NCBI GenBank assembly: GCA_963784065.1
Contig: CAWAQA010000005.1
Coordinates: 496,001 to 560,000, forward strand
DNA from: CAWAQA01 sp963784065
Lineage (GTDB): Bacteria > Acidobacteriota > Vicinamibacteria > Vicinamibacterales > UBA2999
Length of the DNA stretch: 64,000 nt
Direction: 5' to 3'
The notes under the pieces: generated by a model
The model's database searches: none
The model's input: the letters and a program-made list of their open reading frames with translations, nothing else
What the model was told of the DNA's origin: nothing
Position numbers and translations under genes: made by a program
Shown: one piece after another, positions 28,281-39,275 of the stretch
Numbering within the stretch: position 1 is the stretch's first letter
How the letters are laid out: every line of letters starts with the position of its first letter

Positions 28281-31267
28281 GAACCTACTGGCGAAGTCTC
28301 GCGCAGATCGAGGACCGCCCCGAATTCCGCGCCGCAGCCGAGCGGGAGTTCCCCGAGGGCGCCTCGGAGCTTCCCGATGGGATCACGCGGCGCGAGATGG
28401 TCATGCTCCTGGGCGCCTCGCTGTCGCTTGCGGGGCTCGCGGGATGCCGGCGCCCCGTCGAAGAGATCGTCCCCTATGTGGCCGCTCCCGAGGAGATCGT
28501 CCCCGGGATACCGCGCTACTACGCGACGACGATGCCGTTCCGACGGAGCGCCTACGGCCTGATCGTCGAGAGCCATGAAGGGCGACCCACCAAGGTTGAG
28601 GGCAACCCCTCGCACCCCTCCACGCTCGGGGCCTCGAGCTCGCGCGTGCAGGCGTCGGTGCTCGGCCTCTACGATCCGGACCGCTCGCAGTCGATCACGC
28701 TGAAAGGCGCACGATCGTCCTGGAACGATTTCGTGACGGCCTGGGGGCAACTGTCGAAGGCTCATGCCGCGGACGGCGGCGCCCGCCTCGCGGTCCTGTC
28801 CGAGTCCTTCTCCTCGCCGACGCTCGCACGCCTGGCCGCCGAGCTCCGAACCCGCTTCCCCAAGGTGCAATGGGCGACCTACGACGCCGTCAGCGACGAG
28901 AACCGGCTCGCCGGTCTGCGCCAGGCCACGGGACGCGACGTCGATCTCGTGCTCCGGCTCGATCGAGCCTCGGTGATTCTCTGCCTCGACGCCGATCCGC
29001 TGCTCACCGATCCGGAGTCGATCCGTCACGCGCGCGGCTTCGCCGACGGAAGGCGTGCGGGAGCCTCGGGCGGCGCAATGAACCGGCTCTACGCCGTCGA
29101 AGGCGTCTACTCGCTGACGGGAGCGATGGCGGATCACCGGCTCCGTCTCGAGAGCCGGCAGATCGCGGCGTTTCTCGCGGCGCTCGCGGCGCGCCTTGGT
29201 GCGCCCGGGGCCTCCAGCCAGGCGGCAGCGGATGGCTCCGGTATCGACCAGCGCTGGATCGACGCGGTAGCGAAGGACCTTCTGGCGAACCGCGGCAAGG
29301 GGGTGATTGTCGCCGGAGAGCGCCAGCCCGCCGGCGTCCACGCCGCAGTGTGCGCGCTGAACGGGCATCTCGGCAACACGGGCACGACGGTCACCTACTA
29401 CGAGACGAGGGACGCGGCGCTGCCGAGCGTGAGCTCGCTGGCCTCGCTCGTCTCCGCGATGCAGGCCGGCGCGGTCGAGACGCTCGTCGTCCTCGGTGGC
29501 AATCCTGTGTTCGATGCGCCCGCCGATCTCGACTTCGCCGCGGCCATGGCGAAGGTCCCTCACTCTGTCGCGCTCGGGCACGCGGTCGACGAGACCTCCT
29601 CCAGGGCGGAGTGGCATATCCCTCGCGCTCACTACCTTGAATCATGGGGAGACGCGCGCGCGGTGGGAGGCACCCTCAGCGTCGTGCAGCCGCTGATCCT
29701 TCCTTTGTTCGGCGGACGCACGCCGGTTGACGTGTTGGGGCTGCTGGTCGGGGACAAGGATCGTCCGGGCTACGACATCGTGCGCGACACCTGGAGACCG
29801 ATCCTGGGTGAGGCCGAGTTCGACAAGAAGTGGAACCGCGTCCTCCATGACGGGCAGCTTGCCGGCAGCGAGCTCGCAGAAGTCGTTCCCACTGTCAAAG
29901 GGGAGGCCTTTGCAGAGCTCGCGCGCGCAACGGGATGCCGTGAGTGGTCTGGAGATCGTGTTCGTCCCGTCGCCGTCGCTTCACGACGGCCGGTTCGCGA
30001 ACGACGGGTGGCTGCAGGAGCTTCCGGATCCCCTCACCAAGCTCACGTGGGATAACCCTGCGCTCGTGAGCCCCAGGACCGCCGAGATGCTCGGTCTTGC
30101 GAACGAGGAGGTGGTCCGTCTCGAGTACGCGGGCCGCTCGCTCGAGCTTCCTGTCTGGCTCCTGCCCGGCATGGCAGACGGCGTACTGGCCCTCACCCTT
30201 GGCTACGGTCGTCAGCGCGCCGGACGGGTTGGATCTGGAGTCGGGTTCAACACGTTCACGGTCCGAGGCTCCAAGGCGCCTGGCTTCGACAGCGGCGTCA
30301 CACTCACACGGCTTGGGCGCACGTACCCGCTTTCGGCGACCCAGGACCACGCCAGCATGGAGGGCCGTCCCCGTCGTCCGCGAGTCCACGCTGGCCGAAC
30401 TTCGATCGGAGGCATCCGCGCCGGCGCCGACCGAGGCCGAGGGCGCGCATGTTGCGAAAGGCGCACCCGGCGCGCTGGGGGTCTATCCGGAAAAGACGGA
30501 GCACTTCTCCCTCTGGCAGGCGCACACCTACGATCAGGGTAACCAGTGGGGGATGACGATCGACCTGAACGCCTGCATCGGCTGCAACGCGTGCATGACG
30601 GCGTGCCAGAGCGAGAACAACGTGCCGGTTGTCGGGAAGATCCAGGTGGCGAGACAGCGCGAGATGCACTGGATCCGGGTTGACCGCTACTTCTCCGGCG
30701 AGCCCTCCGGCAGCGCCGGAGGTCGTCTTCCAGCCCGTTCCCTGCATGCACTGCGAGGATGCCCCCTGCGAGCAGGTCTGCCCCGTCGCCGCGACCGTTC
30801 ACGACGGCGAGGGCCTCAACGTGATGGTCTACAACCGGTGCATCGGGACCCGCTACTGCTCGAACAACTGCCCCTACAAGGTGCGCCGCTTCAATTTCTT
30901 CAACTTCACCAAGGACACGCCCGACATCGTCAAGCTCGCGATGAACCCGGACGTCACGGTTCGTGCACGGGGCGTCATGGAGAAGTGCACCTACTGCACA
31001 CAGAGGATCAATCGGGCGAAGATCGATGCGAAGCTCGCGGGGCGCGCGCTCGGTGACGGCGACGTCAAGACCGCCTGCCAGCAGGCCTGCCCCGCATCGG
31101 CCATCGAGTTCGGAAATATTCGGGACGCGTCGAGCCGGGTGGCGAAGTCGAAGGCCGATCCCCGCAACTACGCGCTCCTCGACGAGCTGAACACGAAGCC
31201 CCGGACGACCTATCTGGCCAAGGTGCGCAACCCGAATCCAGACCTCGCGGGCGAGGGCGCGGGATGA
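28277..31267 (+). CDS. actB: ActB-like iron-sulfur/molybdopterin-fold subunit, three frameshifts (first act locus)
   Basis: ActB combines a molybdopterin-oxidoreductase fold with a ferredoxin-like domain carrying four iron-sulfur clusters. A twin-arginine signal with lipobox is visible (ITRREMVMLLGASLSLAGL then AGC). The C-terminal third has CIGCNACMTACQSEN, CMHCEDAPCEQVCPVAAT, CIGTRYCSNNCPY, CTYCTQRIN and CQQACPASA. Frameshifts, each one inserted base, lie at about 29940, 30368 and 30712; repaired length is about 995 residues, normal for ActB. The GTG at 28277 overlaps the actA stop as GTGA; GTG at 28268 is an alternative. In this locus the next gene is actE, and actC is missing. Confidence 0.9.
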
Positions 31268-31866
31268 CCGCCCGCACACGGTGCGTCCTGGGCGCGCTCG
31301 CGTTCACCTCTCTTTTCGCCCTCGCCGGCTGCGCGCGCGGCTGCACGTCGAGCCGTCCTCCCATCCATCTCAACCCGAGCATGGATGACCAGCCGAAGGT
31401 CCGCCCCCAGGCATCCAGCACGTTCTTCTTCAACGGCGCCTCCATGCGCGAGCCGGTTCCTGGAACGATCCCGATCGGCGGGCTGCGGGAGGACGAGCCC
31501 TTCTTCACGGGAAAGGGAGCCGACGGGCAGTTCGTCAAGGCGATACCCCATCCCGTGGACGACGCGCTTGTCGAGCGCGGCCGCCAGCGCTACGGGATCT
31601 ATTGCCAGCCGTGTCACGACGCTCGGGGGGACGGCAGGGGGATCCTGTTCCAGCGCGGCAACGTCCCGACCGCCACCTTTCATCAGGAGAAGATCCTGAA
31701 TTACGCGGACGGGCAGATCTTCGACGTCATCACAAACGGGGTAGGGCTGATGGCCGGGTACCGCTGGCCAATCCCTCCCGCGGACAGGTGGGCGATCGTG
31801 GCCTACGTGCGACAGCTCCAGCAGGATCGGCTGGCACGTGCCGCGAGCGCGCCCGCGACCCAGTAA
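31264..31866 (+). CDS. actE: ActE-like monoheme cytochrome c lipoprotein (first act locus)
   Basis: A 200-residue lipoprotein: FTSLFALAGC gives a clear lipobox near residue 20. One haem site CQPCH near residue 114, with the segment ADRWAIVAYVRQLQ near the end containing the C-terminal helix of class I cytochromes; the axial Met is likely in VGLMAGY. Its middle (ASSTFFFNGASMREPVPGTI) matches the ActE copy at 62979. The start ATG overlaps the actB stop by four bases (ATGA). Expected to pass electrons from the Act core to a terminal acceptor in the periplasm. Confidence 0.9.
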   Translation: MTARTRCVLGALAFTSLFALAGCARGCTSSRPPIHLNPSMDDQPKVRPQASSTFFFNGASMREPVPGTIPIGGLREDEPFFTGKGADGQFVKAIPHPVDDALVERGRQRYGIYCQPCHDARGDGRGILFQRGNVPTATFHQEKILNYADGQIFDVITNGVGLMAGYRWPIPPADRWAIVAYVRQLQQDRLARAASAPATQ

Positions 31867-31879
31867 GGGAGGCGACGGG

Positions 31880-33799
31880 ATGAACGGCGTTCAGAACCGC
31901 AAACTGCTGTTCGTGCTCGGTCCCGTCACCGGTCTGGTGATGTTCGCCGGTGTCGTGATCATCGCCACGTTCCTGACGAACCGCGAGTATACGCAGCCTT
32001 ACCGCGCTCCTGCCGCGACCGTGGACGCCACGCCCCGCGTGGAGGGACTGGTCGCCGAGGAGGCCGACGCGGAGGCGAAGGCGCGGGCGACGCCCTACGT
32101 CGAGGCCGAGTACCGGACCTTTCCCGTGATCGGGAGCCGCGTGGCCATCTGGGCGGTCGCGCAGCTCCACCTGCTGTTCGCGGCCTTCGTCCTTGCCGTT
32201 CCGATCTTCGCGTTCATCATCGAGGTGATCGGCTACAAGACCGGAGACATGCGATACGACCGGCTCGCGCACGAGTTCACGAAGCTCCTCTCCGTCTCCT
32301 TCTCGCTCACCGCGACCTTCGGCGCGTTTCTGACGTTCATGCTCATCATTCTGTATCCGAAGTTCACGAACTACCTGATGAGCGTGTTCTCCCCTACGTT
32401 TCTCCCGTACGTGCTGCTCTTCTTCTTCAGAGGCCGCGTTTCCTCTACACCTACTATTACGGCTGGGGGAAGTTCCATCCCCTGGTTCATCTTGGCCTGG
32501 GGCTCGGCCTCAACCTCGTGGGCACGGCGATCATGCTCATCGCCAATGCCTGGCTCACGTTCATGATGTCGCCGAACGGGGTCTCGGACACGGGGGCGGT
32601 GATCTCCGTCTGGGACGCGGTCTACAACTTCACCTGGATGCCGATCAACGTCCATCGAGTGATCGCGAACGTCGCCTTCGGCGGATCGGTCGCCGCCGCG
32701 TACGCGGCCTTCAAGTTCCTCCAGGCGGAAACCGACGAGGAGCGCGCGCACTACGACTGGATGGGATACATCGGCAACTTCATCGCGATCATCGCCTTCC
32801 TGCCGCTTCCCTTCGCCGGCTACTGGCTCGCGAGCGAGATCTACGCGTACTCGCAGACGCTCGGGCTCGACGATGATGGGCGGCGCCTTCTCGTGGCTCT
32901 TCATCATCCAGGCCGTCTTGATCGGGAACCTCTTCCTCGCCGCCAACTACTACCTCTGGCTCGGGATGGGGCGGGTCGAGGGGGGGCAGCCGCTGCAGAA
33001 GTTCATCAAGTACCTGCTCATCGCGATCGCGATCTGCTTCGCGGTGTGGGCGACGCCGCGATCGATCATCGCGACCGTCTCCGAGCTCCGGGCGATGGGA
33101 GGGTCGGCGCACCCGATTCTGGGCTTCCTCGGCGTCATGTCCGCCAAGAACACGGCCGTGAACATCCTGATCCTCACGACCTTCATGAGCTTCCTCCTCT
33201 ACCGCCGGACGGGGAAGGTCGCGACGGTGGCGTGGGCGAAGATGGGCCATGCGGCGCAGCTCACGATCTTCGCGGGCGTCGCGATCTTCGTCATCTTCCT
33301 CGGCATCTACGGGTACTTCGTCGAGGCGTGCGGTCCGGATCGGGCTCTCGGTGCCCCAGGTCGGCTCGGTCCTGTTCGCGATGGTGTCGATCACCGCCAT
33401 CGACATCTTCCTCTTCCGCGGGGCGAGAGGACCGGCGAGGTGCGCTGGGGACGGATCCCGGCGATCTCCCAGTACGTGCTGATCTTCATCGCGGTCACCT
33501 TCACCTGGCTCATGGGGCTCATGGGCTACGTCCGCTCGGGGCTCCGCCAGCACTGGCATGTCTACGGCGTCATTCGGGACACCTCGGCCGACGCGTTCAC
33601 GCCCACGCTGGGCTTCGCGACGACGGTCGTCTCGGTGACCGTGCTCGCGTTTTTCCTGCTGATCGGCTTCGTGTTCTGGATCACGAGCCTGCACGACCGA
33701 CCTGAGTATGTGCCGGCGACGGCGCCGGAGCGAGTGCCGCACACCGGCGGACACATCGTTCTCGGGGGCGCGGTCGCCTCAGCCGAGTGGCGTCACTGA
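31880..33799 (+). CDS. CydA-like membrane protein of the cytochrome bd superfamily, four frameshifts
   Basis: Repaired length is about 639 residues with roughly a dozen hydrophobic helices. An N-terminal helix (LFVLGPVTGLVMFAGVVII) precedes a CydA-like core: AQLHLLFAAFVLAVP matches the helix carrying the first haem histidine, and WMPINVHRVIANVAFGG the helix with the second. The quinol-binding GRQPW motif of true CydA is not seen. No CydB follows. Breaks: about 32434 (base lost), 32871 and about 33335 (base gained), about 33420 (base lost). The ribosome site GGGAGG precedes the ATG at 31880. It occupies the place of the NrfD-type subunits of a normal act operon. Best guess: a divergent bd-superfamily oxygen reductase (or electron-transfer) subunit fed by cytochrome c or Act proteins. 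Family confident, activity not. Confidence 0.78.
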
Positions 33800-33800
33800 A

Positions 33801-34542
33801 ATGCGTAGCGTGTCCGCGCAGGACATCGAGGGGCGGACGCAGGCAGTCATGACGATTCCGATCGTCCCCCGAATCGGCGTGCTCGTCCTCGCGACGACCA
33901 CGTTCTATGGCTACGTCGGCCAGATGGTGCCGCAGAGCGAAGTTGCAGCCTCCTCAGGAGACTCGTGATCAGAGCGGACCTGACCACGGCCGACATGGTC
34001 ACGGTCGGCCGCGAGATCATGGACGGCAAGGGACTCTGCTTCACCTGCCACACGATCGGGCGGACCGGGGCGCTCCGGTTTCCCGACCTCGCAGGGATCG
34101 CCGGTCGCGCGGCGGAGCGCGTCCCGGGCCTGAGCGATGTCGAGTACTTCGCCCAGTCGATGTACGAACCTGACGCCTTCGTCGTGCCGGGATTCAATCC
34201 GGGGATGCCCGCCATCAACAGGCCTCCGATCGGCCTGACCGATCAGGAGATCCTCTGCGTCATCGCGTACCTCCAGTCGCTTGGCGGCACGCCGACGGTC
34301 ACGCTCCAGACGAGTCACCGCTACTACACTGCGCCGGCCGCACCGGGCGCCGCGCCGGCCGCACCGGCGGGCGCCGCCGCCGGCGCGCCGGGCGCGGCGC
34401 CCGCACCTGGCGGCGCCGCCAGACCAGAAACCCGCGCCTGGCGAGGCGCTGCCTCTCACCGCGCCGCCAGCCCAGAACCGGCGCCAGGCTGCGCACCGGC
34501 AGCTCCGCGCCGGCTCCTGCCGCCCCTCCCGCGCAGAGGTGA
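33801..34542 (+). CDS. Membrane-anchored monoheme cytochrome c, frameshifted
   Basis: The frame starts at ATG 33801 and first encodes a transmembrane helix (IGVLVLATTTFYGYVGQMV). After two inserted bases (about 33940 and between 33960 and 33990) it continues as LTTADMVTVGREIMDGKG with one haem site CFTCHTIG, a likely Met ligand in FNPGMPAI, and the class I ending DQEILCVIAYLQSLGG. The last 60 residues are an Ala/Pro-rich tail that changes frame again and probably ends at TGA 34540-34542. The stop is placed there because AGAGGTGA at 34535-34542 serves as ribosome site for the next gene. Approximate length 245 residues. Confidence 0.7.
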
Positions 34543-34546
34543 CGCG

Positions 34547-35371
34547 ATGAACATCCTGGTCGTCCTCGCCGTGGCTGTCGCGTTCGCGCTGCTCCGCTTC
34601 CGTCGGGCCAGTCTGCTGTTGTGGGCCGGCGCCTGGTGGGTGGGGATCTACGTCGTGCTCCGATTCGGATTCACGACCCCGATTCCCGCCTCCGTCATCT
34701 CGATCTACATGGGAATCGTCTCGCTCGCGATCCTGGCGTACTTGTCCTCCAGCGATCAGCGCCGTGAAGAAGTCTCCCGCCCGCTCGTCCGGTTCATGAC
34801 GGAGAAGCGGTACACAGCGCTCCTCGTCGCAACGGCGGTCGCCCTCCCGGCGCTCGCGGCCGCGAACGTCTACGTCCAGATGAACGTCCCGCTCGAGCCT
34901 CCCTTCTTCCCGCGAACGATCCATCCTGCATCGCCTTCCGAGATCACGGTCCACGACAACAGGATCGAGATCGATACCGGGGACAACCCCTTCCGGGAAC
35001 TCGAAACATCGAATCCGGAAGAGTTCCGCAGACACGTCGAGAACGGGCGGCAGGTCTACTATCGGAACTGCGTCTTCTGCCACGGCGACAACATGGGGGG
35101 CAACGGCATGTTCGCGCACGCGCTGAACCCGATCCCGACCAATTTCGCCGACGGGCAGACGCTCCCGAATCTCAGCGAGACGTTTCTGTTCTGGCGAATC
35201 TCCAAGGGAGGCCCCGGGATGCCCGAAGAAGGGGCGCCGTGGGACACGGCCATGCCCGCCTGGGAGAAGTTCCTGAAGGAAGAAGAGATGTGGGACGTGA
35301 TCCTCTTTCTCTACGATTTCACGGGCCAGAGGCCCGCCGTGCGCGCCCTAGAGCAGGTCGAGGCACAATGA
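34547..35371 (+). CDS. Membrane-bound monoheme cytochrome c
   Basis: A 274-residue product. Residues 1-65 contain two or three hydrophobic helices (NILVVLAVAVAFALL, SLLLWAGAWWVGIYVVL, SVISIYMGIVSLAILAYL) and a fourth is near 90-105 (LLVATAVALPALAAANVYV). The periplasmic part has one haem site CVFCH near residue 177 with GNGMFAHALNPIPTNF and the C-terminal helix EEMWDVILFLYDFTG. The frame is intact. The ATG follows AGAGGTGA closely, and the stop overlaps the next ATG by four bases. Part of the Act/CydA-like operon; expected to relay electrons at the membrane surface. Confidence 0.85.
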   Translation: MNILVVLAVAVAFALLRFRRASLLLWAGAWWVGIYVVLRFGFTTPIPASVISIYMGIVSLAILAYLSSSDQRREEVSRPLVRFMTEKRYTALLVATAVALPALAAANVYVQMNVPLEPPFFPRTIHPASPSEITVHDNRIEIDTGDNPFRELETSNPEEFRRHVENGRQVYYRNCVFCHGDNMGGNGMFAHALNPIPTNFADGQTLPNLSETFLFWRISKGGPGMPEEGAPWDTAMPAWEKFLKEEEMWDVILFLYDFTGQRPAVRALEQVEAQ

Positions 35372-37115
35372 CCTCCGTCGTGACGCTGCGCGGATGTTTC
35401 GCTCTCCTGATCGTCTGGTTGTGCGCCGTGGCGATGGGATCGTTCCGCGTGCCTGTGCTGAGCGACGCAGTCGTAGTCGGAGTCGAAGCGCAGGGTCCCG
35501 ACGTCGGCACCGAGGCGCAGCGGGAGTCGGGCAGGAACCTGTATCTCAAGAATTGTGCGCAGTGCCACGGCGAGAAGGGTGACGGCGAGGGCTACGCCAC
35601 GCCGCATCTGTTCCCCAGGCCCCGGGACTTCACGAGCGGCAGGTTCAAGGTCCGGACGACTCCCAGCGGAGCGCTCCCGACCCATCAGGACCTCGTCAAC
35701 ATCATCAGGCGCGGCATGCCCTACACCTCGATGCCCGCCTGGCCCGACCTGTCCGACCAGGAAGTGTCGGATCTCGCCTACTTCCTTACAACCTTCTCCG
35801 CCGACTTCTCGAGCGCCGAGAGCGTCCCCCAGCCCGTGACGCTCCCGAGCGCGCCGGCCGTCACGCAGGAGTCGATCGAGCTCGGGAAGAAGCTCTACGT
35901 GGAGACCGGCTGCCTGAAGTGCCACGGTAACCTCGGTCGGGGCGACGGACCTTCGGCTCCAACGCTGATGGACGACTTCGGGCAGCCGATACGGGCGGCA
36001 AACCTCACGCAGAGCTGGACCTTCCGGGGAGGGGCGTCCCGCGAGGACATCTTCCGGACGATGACCACGGGGCTCAACGGCGCGCCGATGCCGTCGTTCG
36101 CCGACAGCCTCCCGGAAGAGCAACGATGGGCGATTACGGACTACATCGTCTCGCTCTCGGGGAGCGACGGGCCTGCCTATACCAACCTCGTCGTCGCCAG
36201 GCCCGTCCAGGATCCGATCGATTTGACGAAGGGGACCGCGAGCTTCGAATCCGCTCCTGTCGCCCGCTTTCCGATCCTCGGACAGATCACGGAGCCCGGA
36301 CGCTCGTTCCATCCTCCCGCGACCTCCGTGACGGTGCAGGCGATCTACGACGCTGAGTCGATCGCCCTTCTCGTTCGATGGCACGACATGGGCGCGGACA
36401 ACAAGGGGAAGAACGGGCCGACGCTTCCGGTGCCCCCGGAGGAGGAGGAGGCGGCTGCCCGCAGGTGCCGACCAGACCGGAACGAGCCCCTTCGGTGATG
36501 CGGAGCTGGCGCCAGCTCCGGCAGACCGAGAAGGACCCATTCGCGGAGGAGGCCGCCGCGCCAGCCGCCCAGGCATCCGAGTTTTCCGACGCCGTCGCGA
36601 TCCAGATTCCTTCGCTGGTGCCGGCGGGTGCGCGCAAGCCCTACTTCATCTTCGGCGATGCCCAGAACCCGGTGGATCTCTGGTTCTTCGATCTGGCGCG
36701 CCAGCAGCCGCTTCAGTTCACCGGCCGGGGAAGCGCCGACGTCGCGGCCAACGACACGGGGGACGTGACGGGTGTCGCGAGCTACGACCAGGGAGAATGG
36801 TCGGTCATCTTCAAACGGCCTCTTCGCGCCACCTCGGGCGCCCCGTTCGCGCCCGCACAGTTCATGCCGGTCGCCTTCTCGGTGTGGGATGGGTTCTCGC
36901 GTGAACGTGGCAACAGGCGAGGTCTCACGGTCTGGCACTCCCTCTACCTCGAGCCCGAAGCGGTTCCATCGGCCGTTGGCCCGATGATCAGGACGGCGCT
37001 CTTCATCCTCGCCATCGAGCTGATCGTGATCGGTTGGGTGCGGTGGCGCCGCGGTCCTCGCACCCGCGAGGAGCTTGGCGGCGGCGGGACGCAACAGGCA
37101 GCCACCAGCGCGTGA
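35368..37115 (+). CDS. Diheme cytochrome c fused to an ethylbenzene-dehydrogenase-type haem b domain, two frameshifts
   Basis: Repaired length is about 581 residues. A signal sequence or anchor (FALLIVWLCAVAMGSF) is followed by two class I cytochrome c domains with CAQCHGEKGDG near residue 66 and CLKCHGNLGRGDG near residue 183. From about residue 300 a beta-rich domain resembles the EB_dh/NXR-gamma/DdhC haem-binding fold (SVTVQAIYDAESIALLVRWH, VIFKRPL, LTVWHSLYLEPE). A C-terminal membrane helix follows (TALFILAIELIVIGWVRW). Inserted bases at about 36453 and 36520 disturb a Pro/Ala linker. The start overlaps the previous stop as ATGA. It would provide three haems for electron relay outside the membrane. 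The fusion is unusual. Confidence 0.8.
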
Positions 37116-37142
37116 GCTGCAAGGGGCCATTCGGAGGATCCG

Positions 37143-39086
37143 ATGTACAAGAGCATCTACGTTCCCGTCGATAACTCAGACCACTCCAACCGCGCCGTCG
37201 CCAGCGCCGTCACGTTGGGCAAGGCGTTCTCCGCGAAACTGGTCGGCTGCCATGTCTACGCGGCAAAGCTGCACGACTATCGCTTCAGGCAGATGGAGTA
37301 CACCCTGCCCGAGGAGTACATCGACGAGGTGGAACTGGAGCGCCAGCGGAAGATCCACGACAGCCTCATCACGATGGGCCTCAAGCTCATCTCCGACAGC
37401 TATCTCGACGGCATGTCGCGTCTCTGCGGCGAGTCGGGCCTCGCGTTCGAGCCGCGGATGATGGACGGGAAGCATCACATCGAGATCCTCAGGGATCTCG
37501 CCGGCTCACAGCACGACCTGGTCGTGATCGGCGCCCTCGGCGTCGGTCGCGCGCGGGACAGCGTGATCGGCTCGGTCTGCGAACGCGTCGCCCGCCAATC
37601 CGATCGCGATGTCTGGGTGGTCAAACACGTGCCCGAGCCGGGCGAGCCGGACCGGGACACGATCCTGGTGGGCATCGACGGCAGCCCGCAGTCATTCGGC
37701 GCGCTCATGACCGCCATCGACCTGGCACGCACGTTCGGCAAGCAGATCGAAGCGATCGGAGTATACGACCCCTATCTGCACTACTCCGTCTTCAACGGCC
37801 TCGTCAACGTCCTCACCGAGCAGGCGGCGAAGGTCTTCCGCTTCGAGGAACAGAATCAGCTGCACGAGGAAATCATCGACACCGGGCTCGCGCAGATCTA
37901 TCAGTCTCATCTCGAGGTGGGCGAGCGGATGGCGAGCGAGGACGGCGTCGCGATCAAGAAGACGCTCCTCGACGGCAAACCCTTCCAGAAGATCCTCGAC
38001 CACGCGCGCAAGACGAATCCGTGGCTCATCGTGGTGGGGCGCATCGGCGTCCACAGCCCGAAGGACGAGGCGGGGCTGGGGAGCAACGCGGAGAATATTC
38101 TCCGCGGCGCGCCCTGCGATGTCCTCCTCTCCACGCGTCTGGAGGTGCCCCGGCTCGACGTGCGCGCCGAGGAGACCGTCCGATGGACGCCCGAAGCGGA
38201 GGAGCGGATGACGCATGTCCCCGAGCAGGTCAAGGGGATCGCCCGCACCGGGGTCCTTCGCCTGGCGCTCGAGAAGGGGCATTCGGTGATCACGAGTGCC
38301 GTGATCGACGAAGCGATGGATCGGTTCATGCCGAAGAGCGCCTCGGCCGCGACCAAGGCGCTGGCCGAGGCGGTGGCTCTCGAGCGGGCGAAGTCCGGCC
38401 CCGTGTCGATGTGCCGGGCGTGCGGCGTGACGGCTGCGCAGAGCGACCCGGTGCGGTGCACCGTCTGCGGCGCCACGGACTTCGAGGTGATCTCGCAGGA
38501 GATGATCGAGAGGATCGCAGCAGTGGAGGGAGGTCTCCAGGAGGAGACCACCTACGACGGGCGCAAGCTCCGCTGGTCGGAGGATGCCAGGAAGGGCCTC
38601 TGGACCATGAAGAACGCGTATCAGCGCCGCCGCGTCAAGGCGCGTGTCGAAAAGCGCGCGCGCATGACGAAGCTCGACGCGATCACGCTCGACTTCGCCC
38701 GCCAGGTGATCGAAGAGGAGACCGGCACACCGCTGGAGATCGGGACCGCCACGACCGGCGTCGCCACCGACACGCGGCTCGTGGCGCGCGACGAGAAGAA
38801 GAATCCGCTGATCTCGACGTTCGAATGGACGGCCGACGCCGCGCAACGCGTCTTGCGCGTGCCGGCAGGCTACATGCGGAACAAGACGCAGGAGCGGATC
38901 GAGGAGCTCGCGCGGGAACGCGCCGCGTCAACGATCGACCTGGCGCTCGTCGAGGAGGGCATCGAGCTCGGCAAGAAGATGATGGCCGAGATGATCGCGG
39001 CCTATCAGGGTCCGCCATCGGCGGGCGCGAAGCCGATGCTCAATGAGGTGAGCCCGCTCACCGCACGCAGTGCGTCCGAGGGTTGA
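37143..39086 (+). CDS. Universal stress protein (two Usp domains) with zinc ribbon and three PCP_red-like segments
   Basis: The 647-residue frame is unbroken. Two Usp domains occupy about 1-160 and 175-335; ATP-loop signatures DSVIGSVCERV and GLGSNAENILRG are present. Residues 345-400 form a PCP_red domain (VRWTPEAEERMTHVPEQVKG). A zinc ribbon follows at about 422-445 (CRACG...CTVCG). Two more PCP_red-like segments lie at about 475-530 (LRWSEDARKGLW) and 560-615 (FEWTADAAQRVLRVPAGYMR). PCP_red is known from the C terminus of the BchB/ChlB subunit of dark protochlorophyllide reductase. The gene begins 27 bases after the diheme cytochrome gene and ends the first block of the operon. I infer a soluble regulatory or cofactor-handling role for the oxidase-like complex. 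Confidence 0.85.
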   Translation: MYKSIYVPVDNSDHSNRAVASAVTLGKAFSAKLVGCHVYAAKLHDYRFRQMEYTLPEEYIDEVELERQRKIHDSLITMGLKLISDSYLDGMSRLCGESGLAFEPRMMDGKHHIEILRDLAGSQHDLVVIGALGVGRARDSVIGSVCERVARQSDRDVWVVKHVPEPGEPDRDTILVGIDGSPQSFGALMTAIDLARTFGKQIEAIGVYDPYLHYSVFNGLVNVLTEQAAKVFRFEEQNQLHEEIIDTGLAQIYQSHLEVGERMASEDGVAIKKTLLDGKPFQKILDHARKTNPWLIVVGRIGVHSPKDEAGLGSNAENILRGAPCDVLLSTRLEVPRLDVRAEETVRWTPEAEERMTHVPEQVKGIARTGVLRLALEKGHSVITSAVIDEAMDRFMPKSASAATKALAEAVALERAKSGPVSMCRACGVTAAQSDPVRCTVCGATDFEVISQEMIERIAAVEGGLQEETTYDGRKLRWSEDARKGLWTMKNAYQRRRVKARVEKRARMTKLDAITLDFARQVIEEETGTPLEIGTATTGVATDTRLVARDEKKNPLISTFEWTADAAQRVLRVPAGYMRNKTQERIEELARERAASTIDLALVEEGIELGKKMMAEMIAAYQGPPSAGAKPMLNEVSPLTARSASEG

Positions 39087-39139
39087 GCGCGTACTCCGCG
39101 AGGGTGGCGGCTACCTCAACGAGGTGAGATCACGTTGAC

Positions 39140-39270
39140 TCCCACGCCGACTCCCAATTCCAAAGGGAGCACTTTCTCAGCTGGGTAGAATCCGGCCCAC
39201 CCGGATTGTCGTCGCGACTTTCACCCAGGTCTTTCGAGAGGTGGCGTTTGGGAGTTGGGAGTTGGAAGTT
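39140..39270. repeat. GACTCCC / GGGAGTT tandem-word repeat around the GNAT gene start
   Basis: Words GACTCCCACGCCGACTCCCAA at about 39137-39157 and GGGAGTTGGGAGTTGGAAGTT at about 39250-39270 are inverted relatives (heptamer GGGAGTT). They flank about 90 bases that include the AT-richer segment near 39160-39190. The right arm abuts the start of the next gene, so it may overlap its leader. Architecture as in the other junction repeats. Confidence 0.6.
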
Positions 39271-39275
39271 ACTAC

